Program-made: the position numbers and the translations under genes
Notes under the pieces: generated by a model
Told to the model about the DNA's origin: nothing
Databases searched by the model: none
Seen by the model: the letters and a program-made list of their open reading frames with translations, nothing else
From: Staphylococcus lutrae
GTDB lineage: Bacteria; Bacillota; Bacilli; Staphylococcales; Staphylococcaceae
Direction: 5' to 3'
NCBI RefSeq assembly: GCF_002101335.1
Contig: NZ_CP020773.1
Span: forward strand, 2,356,001-2,420,000
DNA length: 64,000 nt
Part shown: positions 12,395 to 22,169 of the stretch, one piece after another
Layout: every line of letters begins with the position of its first letter
How positions within the stretch are numbered: position 1 is the stretch's first letter

Positions 12395-13852
12395 GTGAGA
12401 GATTTTGATAGTTTAATTCCAGGTTGGTTTAAAGCTTTTATTGAAATAGGTAATGAATTGATTTGGTCACAATATTTGATCGGATTGCTATTAACAGTGG
12501 GGTTGTTTTTCTCGATTAGTTCCAAGTTTGTCCAAATTCGTTGGTTACCTGAAATGTTTAGAGCGTTAACTGACAAATCGGAAACTTTAGATAGTGGTAA
12601 AAAAGGGATATCGTCTTTCCAAGCTTTTGCAATTAGTGCAGGTTCTCGTGTGGGAACAGGAAACATTGCGGGTGTTGCAACGGCGATTGTGCTTGGTGGT
12701 CCAGGCGCTGTTTTTTGGATGTGGGTGATTGCAATTATTGGGGCAGCGAGTGCCTTTGTCGAAGCGACGTTGGCCCAAGTTTATAAAGTGCCAGATGAGG
12801 AAGGGGGCTTTCGTGGTGGTCCAGCATACTATATCACGAAAGGTCTTAATCAGCGCTGGTTAGGTATTTTGTTTGCAATTCTGATTACAATTACTTTTGC
12901 TTTCGTTTTTAATACAGTGCAATCTAATACGATTGCGGAATCATTAAATACACAATACAATGTAAACCCTGTAGTAACAGGCATCATTTTAGCCATTATC
13001 ACAGCAGTGGTTATTTTTGGTGGGGTACGTAGTATTGCGACATTATCATCTGTAATCGTACCATTTATGGCAATTATTTATATTTTAATGGTGCTCGTTA
13101 TATTAGTTTTAAATATCGATCAAATTGTGCCGATGATCTCAACGATTATCAAGAGTGCATTTGGCATTGATCAAGCGGCTAGTGGTGCTGTAGGTTTTGC
13201 GATATTGCAAGGTGTTAAACGAGGCTTGTTCTCCAATGAAGCGGGGATGGGTTCTGCGCCGAATGCGGCTGCTACTGCGGCTGTTTCTCACCCAGTGAAA
13301 CAAGGTTTGATTCAATCACTTGGTGTGTTCTTTGATACAATTTTAGTTTGTACAGCAACAGCAATTATGATTTTATTGTATTCTGGATTAAAATTCGGTG
13401 AAGGTGAATCGCAAGGTGTTGCGGTAACACAATCCGCTTTAAATGAGCATCTCGGTAGTGCTGGTGGGGTCTTCCTTACTATTGCAGTCGCGTTATTCGC
13501 ATTCTCATCTGTCATTGGTAATTACTACTATGGACAGTCTAATATTGAGTTTTTATCAAAAAATAAAGTCGTATTGTTCATTTTCCGTTGTTTAGTTGTA
13601 TTGCTTGTCTTTTTAGGTTCAGTTGTAAAGACACAAACGGTTTGGAATACGGCAGACGTCTTTATGGGCTTAATGGCGATTGTTAATATTATTGCGATTG
13701 TCGGCCTGTCGAATATTGCTTTTGCAGTGATGAAAGACTATCAACGACAACGTAAAGCTGGTAAACGACCTATTTTCAAACCAGAAGAGTTGGAAATCAA
13801 CTTGTTCGGTATTGAATCTTGGGGCAATGCGGCACATAAAAAGAAAGACTAA
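12395..13852 (+). CDS. alsT: Amino acid carrier, alanine/sodium symporter (AGCS family)
   Basis: 485-residue AGCS-family symporter with about 11 membrane segments. The family signature GSRVGTGNIAGVATAI (about residues 87-102), EGGFRGGPAYYI (about 138) and the FSNEAGMGSAPNAAATA loop (about 281-297) are intact. These proteins take up alanine or glycine with sodium; in some Bacillota relatives glutamine is the substrate, so specificity is open. GTG start after AGAGGGG. Same strand as parC, 104 bases downstream. Closed by a hairpin at 13867-13903. Confidence 0.93.
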   Translation: MRDFDSLIPGWFKAFIEIGNELIWSQYLIGLLLTVGLFFSISSKFVQIRWLPEMFRALTDKSETLDSGKKGISSFQAFAISAGSRVGTGNIAGVATAIVLGGPGAVFWMWVIAIIGAASAFVEATLAQVYKVPDEEGGFRGGPAYYITKGLNQRWLGILFAILITITFAFVFNTVQSNTIAESLNTQYNVNPVVTGIILAIITAVVIFGGVRSIATLSSVIVPFMAIIYILMVLVILVLNIDQIVPMISTIIKSAFGIDQAASGAVGFAILQGVKRGLFSNEAGMGSAPNAAATAAVSHPVKQGLIQSLGVFFDTILVCTATAIMILLYSGLKFGEGESQGVAVTQSALNEHLGSAGGVFLTIAVALFAFSSVIGNYYYGQSNIEFLSKNKVVLFIFRCLVVLLVFLGSVVKTQTVWNTADVFMGLMAIVNIIAIVGLSNIAFAVMKDYQRQRKAGKRPIFKPEELEINLFGIESWGNAAHKKKD

Positions 13853-13866
13853 AGTTTATTTGAAAT

Positions 13867-13903
13867 AGGGCTGAGGCATATGATGTCTACAGCTCTTTGT
13901 TTT
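13867..13903 (+). terminator. Probable terminator after the AGCS symporter gene
   Basis: AGGGCTG pairs with CAGCTCT (one G-U) and is followed by TTGTTTTC, 14 bases after the stop codon. The remaining 260 bases up to glcT show no gene, RNA or repeat that I recognise and presumably contain the glcT promoter. Confidence 0.65.
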
Positions 13904-14165
13904 CAATTTGATGAATCGTTGTCGTATCAGGAATGATTGTTTGATGCAGATAGAAGGTCGACGCGCTTTGCATTAAACGGACATTCGTTCTCATGGGTGT
14001 ATTTTCGGAAGCTTCCAATGTCATTTTTTAATAAAAGGAATCTTTTATATCAAAATTTAAGATGTTTGAGAGAAAAAAGTGAAGTGGAAAATTAAATTTA
14101 AATGCTTTTAATTCCATTCATTTCGTTATATGATTTGAAGTGAACTTTGAAGAGGTGACAGAATA

Positions 14166-15017
14166 GTGAAACCATATACGATAAAAAAAGTCCTCAACAA
14201 TAACGTGCTTATTTGTGAATATCAGCAATCAGAAGTCATCATTATCGGGAAAGGACTTGGTTTTAATCAAAAGCCCGGAATGAAAATTAATCCTTCTGCA
14301 ACGATTGAAAAGGTGTTTAAATTAGAAAGTGAATCTGAACAGGCTCATTATAAAATGTTAGTGGCGGATACAGATGATAAAATTTTACGTGTTGTCATTG
14401 ATTCCGTTCAGTTGATTATGACCTATTTTGAACTACAGCATGAAGAATCGTTTATTGTCTCTTTAACGGATCACTTGATTTTTGCACTGAAGCGTTTAGA
14501 AAAAGGACAATTCATCACTAATCCATTTTTAAGTGAAACGAAGTATAGTTACCCTGAAGCTTATAAAATTGCTAAAAAAGTGGTAACACGGATTAATCTC
14601 CAATTGAATACTGATTTTCCAGAAGACGAAGTCGGTTTTATTGCCTTGCATATTGCTTCTCAGACAAATGATATTGATTTAAGCGAAATGCAAAATGTAC
14701 CTAAATTGATTAACAATGCCATACGTATGATAGAATACGACCTAGGTATTCAAATTCCCGTGGCATCCATTCAGTATCAACGTTTCGTACGACATGTGCA
14801 TTTTTTATTACAACGATTAAAAAAAGGTGAACGTGCTACAATTGAATTAACTTTTGAAAACCTATTGAAATCACAATATCCATTGTGCTACAATATAGCT
14901 GTTAAAATAGTTAAGATGATACAATCACAAATAGATGTACAAGTTTATGAAGCAGAAATTGCATATTTAACAATGCATATTCAGCAGCTATCTTTTGCGT
15001 CTCAAAATCAAACATAA
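14166..15017 (+). CDS. glcT: PTS transcriptional antiterminator GlcT (BglG family)
   Basis: 283-residue antiterminator. An N-terminal RNA-binding CAT domain (about residues 1-60, MKPYTIKKVLNNNVLICE) is followed by PRD1 (about 65-170, containing HEESFIVSLTDHLIFAL and FIALHIAS) and PRD2 (about 175-283, containing RHVHFLLQRLKKGE and YLTMHIQQ). Histidines in both PRDs are the sites that PTS proteins phosphorylate in this family. Start is GTG, positioned by GAGGTGA. The target RNA sits immediately after its stop codon, in front of ptsG, so it should switch ptsG on when glucose relieves EIIGlc-dependent inactivation, as shown for S. carnosus and B. subtilis GlcT. Confidence 0.93.
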   Translation: MKPYTIKKVLNNNVLICEYQQSEVIIIGKGLGFNQKPGMKINPSATIEKVFKLESESEQAHYKMLVADTDDKILRVVIDSVQLIMTYFELQHEESFIVSLTDHLIFALKRLEKGQFITNPFLSETKYSYPEAYKIAKKVVTRINLQLNTDFPEDEVGFIALHIASQTNDIDLSEMQNVPKLINNAIRMIEYDLGIQIPVASIQYQRFVRHVHFLLQRLKKGERATIELTFENLLKSQYPLCYNIAVKIVKMIQSQIDVQVYEAEIAYLTMHIQQLSFASQNQT

Positions 15018-15046
15018 AACGTGTTACTAAGTGAGATTAGGCATGA
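15018..15046 (+). promoter_or_regulatory. Ribonucleic antiterminator (RAT) target of GlcT
   Basis: A stem-bulge-stem sequence abuts the glcT stop: CGTG (15020-15023) with CATG (15042-15045) and CTAA (15027-15030) with TTAG (15037-15040). It resembles the B. subtilis ptsG RAT as I recall it (ACGTGTTACT...AGGCATGAGT). Its 3' arm overlaps the 5' arm of the terminator, so the two folds are mutually exclusive. Confidence 0.8.
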
Positions 15047-15096
15047 GTTTAACTTTGTGGATGACCCATTCACAAGTTTATTACTCATGCTTTTTT
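15041..15096 (+). terminator. Conditional terminator between glcT and ptsG
   Basis: GCATGAG (15041-15047) pairs with CTCATGC (15084-15090), with an inner stem TTTGTG/CACAAG, and is followed by six T. It overlaps the RAT, which makes it the attenuator controlled by GlcT. It also explains why an upstream extension of the ptsG frame to 15021 is not translated. Confidence 0.85.
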
Positions 15097-15128
15097 GTGT
15101 TTGTATCAACAAAATAGGAGGGCTTAAT

Positions 15129-17168
15129 TTGAGAAAGAAACTATTTGGACAATTGCAACGGATAGGTAAGGCACTGATGTTACCTGTTGCAATTTTACCT
15201 GCTGCGGGGTTATTACTCGCTTTTGGTGCAGCATTACAAGGTGAGCAGTTACAATCTTATTTACCGTTCATCCAAGCGAGTGGTGTACAAAATGTCGCAC
15301 ATATGATGACGGCAGCCGGCAGTATCATCTTTGAAAACTTGCCGATTATCTTTGCGATGGGGGTTGCTATCGGTTTAGCTGGTGGTGATGGTGTTGCGGC
15401 AATTGCTGCATTTGTAGGTTTTATCATTTTAAACAAAACAATGGGTGAATTTTTAGGTGTGACACCTGAAAATGTGAAAGATGCTGCAAAAGGGTATGCT
15501 AGCGTTTTAGGGATTCCTACATTACAAACAGGTGTTTTCGGTGGTATTATTATCGGGGCTTTAGCAGCGTGGTGTTATAATAGATTTTATAACATTTCGT
15601 TACCATCTTATTTAGGTTTCTTTGCGGGTAAACGTTTCGTACCGATTGTGATGGCGACAACTTCATTTTTACTTGCATTTCCGATGGCTTTGATTTGGCC
15701 ATGGATTCAAAATGGTTTAAACGCATTCAGTGAAGGATTATTAGATTCCAATACAGGTTTAGCTGTCTTTTTATTTGGTTTTATTAAGCGTTTACTTATT
15801 CCGTTCGGTCTGCATCATATTTTCCATGCACCGTTCTGGTTTGAATTTGGTTCATATACGAACATGGCTGGAGAAGTGTTCCATGGTGACCAACGTATCT
15901 TTATAGAGCAAATTAAAGAAGGAACACATTTAACAGCAGGTAAGTTTATGCAAGGTGAGTTTCCTGTCATGATGTTTGGTTTACCTGCAGCGGCATTAGC
16001 GATTTATCATACAGCTAAGCCTGAAAATAAAAAAGTCGTTGCTGGTTTGATGGGATCAGCAGCGTTAACTTCATTCCTTACAGGGATTACTGAACCATTA
16101 GAGTTTTCATTCTTATTCGTTGCACCATTATTGTTCTTTATTCATGCGGTTTTAGATGGTTTAGCATTCTTGATTATGTATTTACTTGATTTACATCTCG
16201 GTTATACGTTCTCAGGTGGCTTTATCGACTTCTTCTTACTAGGTGTGTTACCGAACCAAACGAAATGGTGGCTCGTGGTTCCAGTTGGACTCGTGTACGC
16301 TGTGATTTATTATTTCGTTTTCCGCTTCCTGATTTTAAAAATGAATTTTAAAACGCCGGGGCGTGAGGATAAACAAGCTGAAACGGTAACGACATCAGCG
16401 AGTGACTTACCATATGCTGTGTTAGAAGCGATGGGTGAAAAAGAAAATATTAAACACTTAGATGCATGTATTACGAGATTACGTGTTGAAGTTAACGACA
16501 AATCTAAGGTAGACGTTGCACGTTTGAAACAACTAGGGGCGTCTGGTGTGTTAGAAGTTGGTAATAACATGCAAGCCATTTTCGGACCAAAATCTGATCA
16601 AATCAAACATGAAATGCAACAAATTATGGATGGGAAAGTGGTAAAACATCCAGTATCACTTGATGAAAATGAAGACGAAGCAGTTGTAATACCTGAGGCG
16701 GCGTCTCAAGCTTCAGATACAATCCAAAAATATGTTGTTGCACCAATGGATGGCGAAATTGTACCGTTGTCAGAAGTACCGGACCAAGTGTTTAGTGAAA
16801 AAATGATGGGTGAAGGGATTGCGATTCGGCCGGTGAGTGGAGAAGTTTATGCACCATTCAACGGTAAAATTCAAATGATTTTCCCAACTAAGCATGCGCT
16901 AGGACTTGTTTCTGATTCGGGCTTAGAATTGCTCATCCATGTTGGTTTAGATACTGTAAAATTGAATGGTGAGGGTTTCACGATGCATGTTGAAGAAGGC
17001 CAAACGATTCAAGAAGGCGATCATTTAATGACTGTCGATTTAGATATTATTCGAGCAACAGCTAAAAGTGATATTACACCGATTATCGTGACACAATCAG
17101 AAGTTACCTCATTACAAATGACGGATGCGACTGAAGTGACACACGGTCAAAAATTATTTGAAGTATAA
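15129..17168 (+). CDS. ptsG: Glucose-specific PTS enzyme EIICBA
   Basis: 679-residue three-domain permease that imports and phosphorylates glucose. The order is membrane EIIC (about 1-410, [20 protein letters not shown], the GITEPLEF motif near 325), EIIB (about 420-500, phosphorylated Cys in [13 protein letters not shown]), then EIIA (about 535-679, active His in [17 protein letters not shown]). The frame is open to 15021, but that stretch encodes the RAT/terminator. The TTG at 15129 follows TAGGAGGG and gives the conserved [10 protein letters not shown]-terminus. Length matches S. aureus PtsG (about 681). Regulated by GlcT antitermination. Confidence 0.94.
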   Translation: MRKKLFGQLQRIGKALMLPVAILPAAGLLLAFGAALQGEQLQSYLPFIQASGVQNVAHMMTAAGSIIFENLPIIFAMGVAIGLAGGDGVAAIAAFVGFIILNKTMGEFLGVTPENVKDAAKGYASVLGIPTLQTGVFGGIIIGALAAWCYNRFYNISLPSYLGFFAGKRFVPIVMATTSFLLAFPMALIWPWIQNGLNAFSEGLLDSNTGLAVFLFGFIKRLLIPFGLHHIFHAPFWFEFGSYTNMAGEVFHGDQRIFIEQIKEGTHLTAGKFMQGEFPVMMFGLPAAALAIYHTAKPENKKVVAGLMGSAALTSFLTGITEPLEFSFLFVAPLLFFIHAVLDGLAFLIMYLLDLHLGYTFSGGFIDFFLLGVLPNQTKWWLVVPVGLVYAVIYYFVFRFLILKMNFKTPGREDKQAETVTTSASDLPYAVLEAMGEKENIKHLDACITRLRVEVNDKSKVDVARLKQLGASGVLEVGNNMQAIFGPKSDQIKHEMQQIMDGKVVKHPVSLDENEDEAVVIPEAASQASDTIQKYVVAPMDGEIVPLSEVPDQVFSEKMMGEGIAIRPVSGEVYAPFNGKIQMIFPTKHALGLVSDSGLELLIHVGLDTVKLNGEGFTMHVEEGQTIQEGDHLMTVDLDIIRATAKSDITPIIVTQSEVTSLQMTDATEVTHGQKLFEV

Positions 17169-17182
17169 TATGAATGATGAAT

Positions 17183-17217
17183 GCGGGAATCACTATTAAT
17201 GGTGATCCCGCTTTTTT
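17183..17217 (+). terminator. Rho-independent terminator after ptsG
   Basis: GCGGGA(A)TCAC pairs with GTGATCCCGC (one bulged A), 8-base loop, six T. It starts 14 bases after the ptsG stop. Confidence 0.9.
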
Positions 17218-17440
17218 GGCTCTTTCGTGCCATCTCGTGATATGTTCTAAAGCATCCTGTACATTCGATTCGTTTTTTTCGATTTCTTATATCATAAAAG
17301 ATGTGTATATCGTAGGTGTCTAGAAATTTTAGCAACCTTTATTATATAATTTAAAAACTTTGCTATAATAGGTTTTAAGTTTAAATCTGTTGGAAAAAAA
17401 GATAAACTATAAGTAATTTCTAAAAGGCGTGGTGAAATTG

Positions 17441-18631
17441 ATGTCCGAACAACCAATCAAATCAAAAGATAATCCAAAAAATCTTGATATTAAAGAAAGT
17501 CGTTTTATGAAATTTTTTGGTGGGAAAGATTTAATTTTTGCATTATTAGTCTTTATCTTAATAGGGATTGTTATTTTTGTATTCGATCGTGTATCCTACA
17601 TTTTTCAACCTATTATTATTGTTTTTAATACGATTGCAGCGCCCATTATTATCGCTTTGATTTTATATTATTTATTCAACCCGATTATTAATTTAATGGA
17701 ACGCTATAATATTAACCGCGTATGGGGAATTACAATTTTATTTTTAGGGATTGCGGGTATCATTGCCATTGCAGTCAATTTACTCATTCCGCTTGTGTCT
17801 GTTCAATTTGAACGTTTGATGGCAAACTTCCCAAATTATTTGAACAAGATTACTTCGTTTGCGAATAATATGATGCATGTCCCTATACTATCTGATTATT
17901 ATTCACAAATTGAAAAAGCTGTTGTAGGTTTGCAAGAGAAGATACCTACATTTGCGAATGGTTTAAGTACAAAGTTGCGCGTGCTTGCGGAAGCCGTGGT
18001 GAATGTAACGGTCGTTATTATTACAGTACCGTTTGTATTGTTCTTCATGTTAAAAGATGGGCACCGATTTAAAGAATTTATCAATAAAATTGTACCGCCA
18101 AAGTTTCGTAAAGATGTCCACGACTTGTTAGATAAAATGAGTGAACAAGTGGGTTCATATATTCAAGGACAAATTATCGTGTCATTTTGTATCGGCTTTT
18201 TATTATTTATCGGGTACTCCATTATCGGTTTAGATTATGCGCTGATTTTAGCGAGTATTGCTGCAGTGACAAGTGTTGTTCCATATTTAGGACCAACTAT
18301 TGCCATATCACCTGCAATTATTATTTCGATTATCACGTCACCATTTATGTTGATTAAATTAATTATTGTTTGGACCGCAGTTCAATTTATTGAAGGACAT
18401 TTTATTTCACCAAATATTATGGGGAAAACACTCAAAATTCATCCTTTGACGATTATCTTTGTTTTATTAAGTGCGGGGAATTTACTTGGTATCGTCGGTG
18501 TGATTTTAGGGATACCGACTTATGCGATTTTAAAAGTTCTAGTATCGCACATTTTCTTATTATTTAAGCGTCGTTACAATAAGTATTACGCAGATGATTC
18601 TGGACCATATGACATGTCGAAAGATGAATAA
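17441..18631 (+). CDS. AI-2E family transporter (UPF0118/PerM-like permease)
   Basis: 396-residue polytopic membrane protein of the AI-2E/YdbI/PerM family, with about eight TM segments and a soluble middle region (about 120-200). The conserved C-terminal block is present (SYIQGQIIVSFCIGFL, VPYLGPTIAISPA, EGHFISPNIMGKTLKIHP). Some members export autoinducer-2 or act as Na+/H+ antiporters; the role here is unknown. Two GTG codons at 17429 and 17432 are in frame upstream. The ATG at 17441 (MSEQPIKSKDN) is preferred because GGTG lies six bases before it, but the GTG starts, placed close after AAAGG, cannot be excluded. Ends 99 bases before mprF. Confidence 0.83.
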   Translation: MSEQPIKSKDNPKNLDIKESRFMKFFGGKDLIFALLVFILIGIVIFVFDRVSYIFQPIIIVFNTIAAPIIIALILYYLFNPIINLMERYNINRVWGITILFLGIAGIIAIAVNLLIPLVSVQFERLMANFPNYLNKITSFANNMMHVPILSDYYSQIEKAVVGLQEKIPTFANGLSTKLRVLAEAVVNVTVVIITVPFVLFFMLKDGHRFKEFINKIVPPKFRKDVHDLLDKMSEQVGSYIQGQIIVSFCIGFLLFIGYSIIGLDYALILASIAAVTSVVPYLGPTIAISPAIIISIITSPFMLIKLIIVWTAVQFIEGHFISPNIMGKTLKIHPLTIIFVLLSAGNLLGIVGVILGIPTYAILKVLVSHIFLLFKRRYNKYYADDSGPYDMSKDE

Positions 18632-18730
18632 CGTGATACAAGTTGGATTGCAGAGATAAATAAGGTGTATGTGAATATTCAGCATTATAGGAGAGATGAA
18701 GCGCAAACTAAGTGAGAAAGGAACAGCATT

Positions 18731-21247
18731 ATGGCAAAACATCAAGTGTTGAAGTATTTTAAGATTGCCTTTATTATATTTTTAATTTTGACAATTTCCA
18801 TTGTATTGGGGCGTGAATTAGCGCACATCAATTTTAAACGGGTCTTTTTATTGTTTAATCGGATTAGCCGAATGGAAATGATCAGCCTCTTCTTACTCGG
18901 AGGAAGTTCTGTCATTTTATTATCATTATATGATGTGATTTTGACGACCCGTTTTAAATTAAAGTTGTCTCAATTCAAAGCGTTACGCGTCGGCTACATT
19001 ATCAATGCTTTTAATAATATTATTGGTTTTGGTGGCTTTATCGGTGCAACGGTCAGAATATGCTTTTACAGTAGTTATACGTCAGAACGTAAAAAACTTG
19101 TGAAATTTATTTCATATATGCTGACATCGATGTTGACGGGTTTAAGCTTTTTATCATTGTTAATCGTGACGCATATTTTAGACGTTAGTTTTTTAAATAA
19201 GACTTCCGTTTGGTTTACGCTATTTCTATATGCAGTCGCGTTTATACTACCAGTATTTATTGTCATTTCATGGGTATGGCCGGTCGATCGTTCAGCACGT
19301 TGGTTAGGCTCCGTGTTTACAGTCGTTTCGAGTGTGGAATGGTTGTTTGCGAGTATTGTGCTCTATTGTGCATTCCAACTTGTCGGTGTGCATCACGTGT
19401 CATTCCCGGTTATCCTCAGCATATTTATCGTGGCAGCCATTTCAGGACTCCTCTCATTTATCCCTGGTGGTTTTGGCGCATTTGACTTAGTGGTTTTATT
19501 AGGGTTTCAACAGTTAGGTGTTGCAGAGGAGAAAGTGGTTTTAGCGTTATTGTTATATCGTTTTGCTTATTACTTCTTCCCGTTATTTATTGCGCTCGTT
19601 TTAACTGTATTTGAGTTTGGAACAGTGGCTAGAAAATATGTGACAGAGTCTAAGTATTTTTTACCTGCCAAAGAATTATCTGGTTTCTTGAAATCATTTC
19701 AAAAAGACTTGGTGGGCTTAGTTCCTTCACTTGCTTTAAGTATTTTAGTGTTAATGATGAGCATTATTTTATTACTTAATAACTTTTCGATTATTTTTGA
19801 TGCGTCTAAAGCAAAACATCATTTGATTTTCACTTTATTATATATTATTAATGTGAGTGCGAGTTTGATTCTATTGTTGAATTTACGCGGTATTATCGCA
19901 AGAAGTAAGCGTGCGATTTTATTTGCGATTGTCGCTCTGGTGATTTTATTACTTTCTAATCTTTACGTGTATGGATTGGTGTTATTAGCTTTAGTCATTA
20001 CACTCATACTGGCAGCGTTGATTTTTGCTTATCGTAAATCGCGTGTGCTGAAACGGCCTGTACGAATGAAGAATATTTTGAGTATGGTCGTTATCAGTTT
20101 CATCATTTTATATTTTAACCAATTAATCGTCAAAGAGTTTTTGCAACTATTGGATGTATTACCACCTAAAGTCGACTTTTTCTTATTACGTTCGACTTTT
20201 TGGTTGTCGATTATTGGGATGACGATTATTGTTGTTGTGTTGATTTATATATTCGAATGGAATTATCGCCGGCCAAGAAAGTTGCATGATAATCAAGTGG
20301 CAAGTGAGATACTGAAAGCGCACGGCGGACATTTGTTGAGTCATCTGCTCTATAGCGGTGATAAACAAGTCTTTGTAAATGAACAAAAAACAGCTTTTGT
20401 GATGTATCGACAAGATCGTAGTTCTTTTATTGTACTGGGAGATCCTATCGGTGTAACATCTGATTTTCATACATTACTCACGGAATTTTACGAGTATGCG
20501 ACTTACTTGGGTGGGGACGTCATATTCTACCAAGTTTCAGAAGATTATTTAACGTTATATCATGATTTCGGAAATCAATTCTTTAAACTGGGTGAAGAAG
20601 CGTTAATCCCTGTGACTGATTTTACGGTAGCTGGTAAAAAGCGTCGTGGTTTCCGTGCCACTTTAAATAAACTGGAATCTTTAGGATATCAGTTTGAAAT
20701 TTTAGAAACACCACTCAAGCCAGCAGTATATGAGCGATTGGAAGAAATCAGTCATGAATGGTTAGGTAAACAACAGGAATTTTACTTTTCTGTTGGCCGC
20801 TTCACACCGTCTTATGTCAATGCAGCGCCTGTTGCAGTTTTAAAAAATGAGCGTGGCAGAATTGATGCTTTTTGTACATTGATGCCTATAGAAGGCTCAA
20901 CAACCGTCTCAGTTGATTTAATACGTTGGGATAAGTCGTTAGGATTACCATTTATGGATGCACTGTACTTGAATATGATTTTATGGGCTCAAGAAAATGG
21001 CTATGACAGATTTAATATGGGAATGGCGACTTTGTCTAATGTCGGACAAGTGCCATATGGTCATTTGAGAGAGAAGTTTGCAGGACGCTTTTATGAACAT
21101 TTCAATGGATTATATAGTTTCCAAGGTTTGCGTCAATATAAAAGTAAATTTAATCCAGATTGGGAGTCCCGCTATTTAATTTATCATCGAGGTCAAAGTG
21201 CATGGGAAAGTTTGATAAAAGTGACGCGTGTCATTCGTAAAAAATAA
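18731..21247 (+). CDS. mprF: Phosphatidylglycerol lysyltransferase/flippase MprF
   Basis: 838-residue bifunctional membrane protein (840 in S. aureus). The N-terminal flippase half (about residues 1-510) has around 14 membrane segments, including the family's GFGGFIGATVRICFYSSY region and IPGGFGAFDLVVLLGFQQLG. The cytosolic C-terminal half (about 520-838) is the GNAT-like DUF2156 synthase that lysinylates phosphatidylglycerol from Lys-tRNA, with GDPIGV and FNMGMATLSNVG visible. It lowers surface negative charge and gives resistance to defensins and daptomycin. ATG start after GAGAAAGGA. Point changes that cause gain of function in S. aureus were not checked residue by residue. Confidence 0.97.
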   Translation: MAKHQVLKYFKIAFIIFLILTISIVLGRELAHINFKRVFLLFNRISRMEMISLFLLGGSSVILLSLYDVILTTRFKLKLSQFKALRVGYIINAFNNIIGFGGFIGATVRICFYSSYTSERKKLVKFISYMLTSMLTGLSFLSLLIVTHILDVSFLNKTSVWFTLFLYAVAFILPVFIVISWVWPVDRSARWLGSVFTVVSSVEWLFASIVLYCAFQLVGVHHVSFPVILSIFIVAAISGLLSFIPGGFGAFDLVVLLGFQQLGVAEEKVVLALLLYRFAYYFFPLFIALVLTVFEFGTVARKYVTESKYFLPAKELSGFLKSFQKDLVGLVPSLALSILVLMMSIILLLNNFSIIFDASKAKHHLIFTLLYIINVSASLILLLNLRGIIARSKRAILFAIVALVILLLSNLYVYGLVLLALVITLILAALIFAYRKSRVLKRPVRMKNILSMVVISFIILYFNQLIVKEFLQLLDVLPPKVDFFLLRSTFWLSIIGMTIIVVVLIYIFEWNYRRPRKLHDNQVASEILKAHGGHLLSHLLYSGDKQVFVNEQKTAFVMYRQDRSSFIVLGDPIGVTSDFHTLLTEFYEYATYLGGDVIFYQVSEDYLTLYHDFGNQFFKLGEEALIPVTDFTVAGKKRRGFRATLNKLESLGYQFEILETPLKPAVYERLEEISHEWLGKQQEFYFSVGRFTPSYVNAAPVAVLKNERGRIDAFCTLMPIEGSTTVSVDLIRWDKSLGLPFMDALYLNMILWAQENGYDRFNMGMATLSNVGQVPYGHLREKFAGRFYEHFNGLYSFQGLRQYKSKFNPDWESRYLIYHRGQSAWESLIKVTRVIRKK

Positions 21248-21277
21248 TAAAGTGTATCTTAAGTGTAGTGGTCTATC

Positions 21278-21315
21278 GCCCGTTCAGTCTAAGTTATAAC
21301 TGGACGGGCTTTTTT
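21278..21315 (+). terminator. Rho-independent terminator after mprF
   Basis: GCCCGTTCAG (21278-21287) pairs with CTGGACGGGC (21300-21309, one G-U), followed by TTTTTT, 30 bases after the stop codon. Confidence 0.9.
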
Positions 21316-21420
21316 ACATGATTGAGGAGGGAGGGAGTTGTTTTTCATGGGCGGCTCCTGTATCATTATGACTAATGAAAACAATAACAATAGAGGATCA
21401 TAGGTGCGGACATATAAAAT

Positions 21421-21449
21421 AGAGGCCAAGGTTTGTATACCTTGCCTCT
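21421..21449 (-). terminator. Probable terminator after msrA
   Basis: AGAGGCCAAGG pairs with CCTTGCCTCT (one bulge). Read on the minus strand it is followed by ATTTTATAT, 64 bases past the msrA stop. Confidence 0.65.
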
Positions 21450-21512
21450 AAAGTGTGAAAAGTGAATGGTTCCCATGTTTTGGGGATTGTTTGTTTTAAG
21501 CGTCGTCTCATA

Positions 21513-22031
21513 TTATTGGATTTGATGTGCTTGAGCGTAAGCGAGACGTTCTGCTTCTTGTTGGGCAAATCGTTCGGGTTGCTTTTTATAAAAGTCTTGA
21601 TGGTAGGCTTCTGCTTCATAGAATTGTGTCGCAGGTAAGATTTTTGTCGCAATCGCTTTCTCATGATTGAATGTCCCTTCAAGCGAGGCAACATACGCTT
21701 CTGCTACTTTACGTTGATCTTCATTAGTATAGAAAATTGCCGTGCGGTATTGTGGACCACGATCTTGGAATTGTCCTCCGTCATCTGTGGGATCAATGAC
21801 AGAGAAGAAAATTTCTAACAATTTTTGGTAAGAAAAAAGGGCGACATCATATTCGATTTTTACTGTTTCATAGTGCCCTGTTTCTCCCGATTTCACTTGT
21901 TCATATGTGGGATGATCGACATGTCCCCCCATATAACCTGACACTACTCTTTCGATGCCTTCATTTTGATCGAATGGCTGAGTCATACACCAAAAACAAC
22001 CGCCCGCAAAATATGCTGTATTGATATTCAT
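21513..22031 (-). CDS. msrA: Peptide methionine-S-sulfoxide reductase MsrA
   Basis: 172-residue stand-alone MsrA that reduces the S-epimer of methionine sulfoxide in proteins. The catalytic motif [11 protein letters not shown] carries the nucleophilic Cys12. The conserved [15 protein letters not shown] (about 39-53) and the Glu/Tyr substrate region follow, with [18 protein letters not shown] near 137-154 as in the family. There is no resolving-Cys cluster at the C-terminus, so recycling must use Cys15 or an external thiol (inference). It is divergent from msrR with a 138-base shared promoter region, the arrangement seen in S. aureus for msrA and msrR. Confidence 0.95.
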   Translation of the reverse strand: MNINTAYFAGGCFWCMTQPFDQNEGIERVVSGYMGGHVDHPTYEQVKSGETGHYETVKIEYDVALFSYQKLLEIFFSVIDPTDDGGQFQDRGPQYRTAIFYTNEDQRKVAEAYVASLEGTFNHEKAIATKILPATQFYEAEAYHQDFYKKQPERFAQQEAERLAYAQAHQIQ

Positions 22032-22169
22032 ATAAACATCCTTCCCTTTTTAAGACCTTCGTACCATTTTTATTGTTTTTGCTTGATTTTTAAAATAATT
22101 TTATATAACGTTAGTGTGTATTTATTATAATACATAAATACATAATTTTGAAGATACAAGGTTGATAAG

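Noticed and set aside
15021..15128. N-terminal extension of PtsG from an earlier start
   Set aside because: The stretch is the RAT/terminator; no ribosome-binding site precedes it and conserved sequence begins at the TTG at 15129.
21398..21694. 98-codon minus-strand frame overlapping the end of msrA
   Set aside because: It is an alternative frame of msrA with highly basic, family-less sequence and runs through the msrA terminator.
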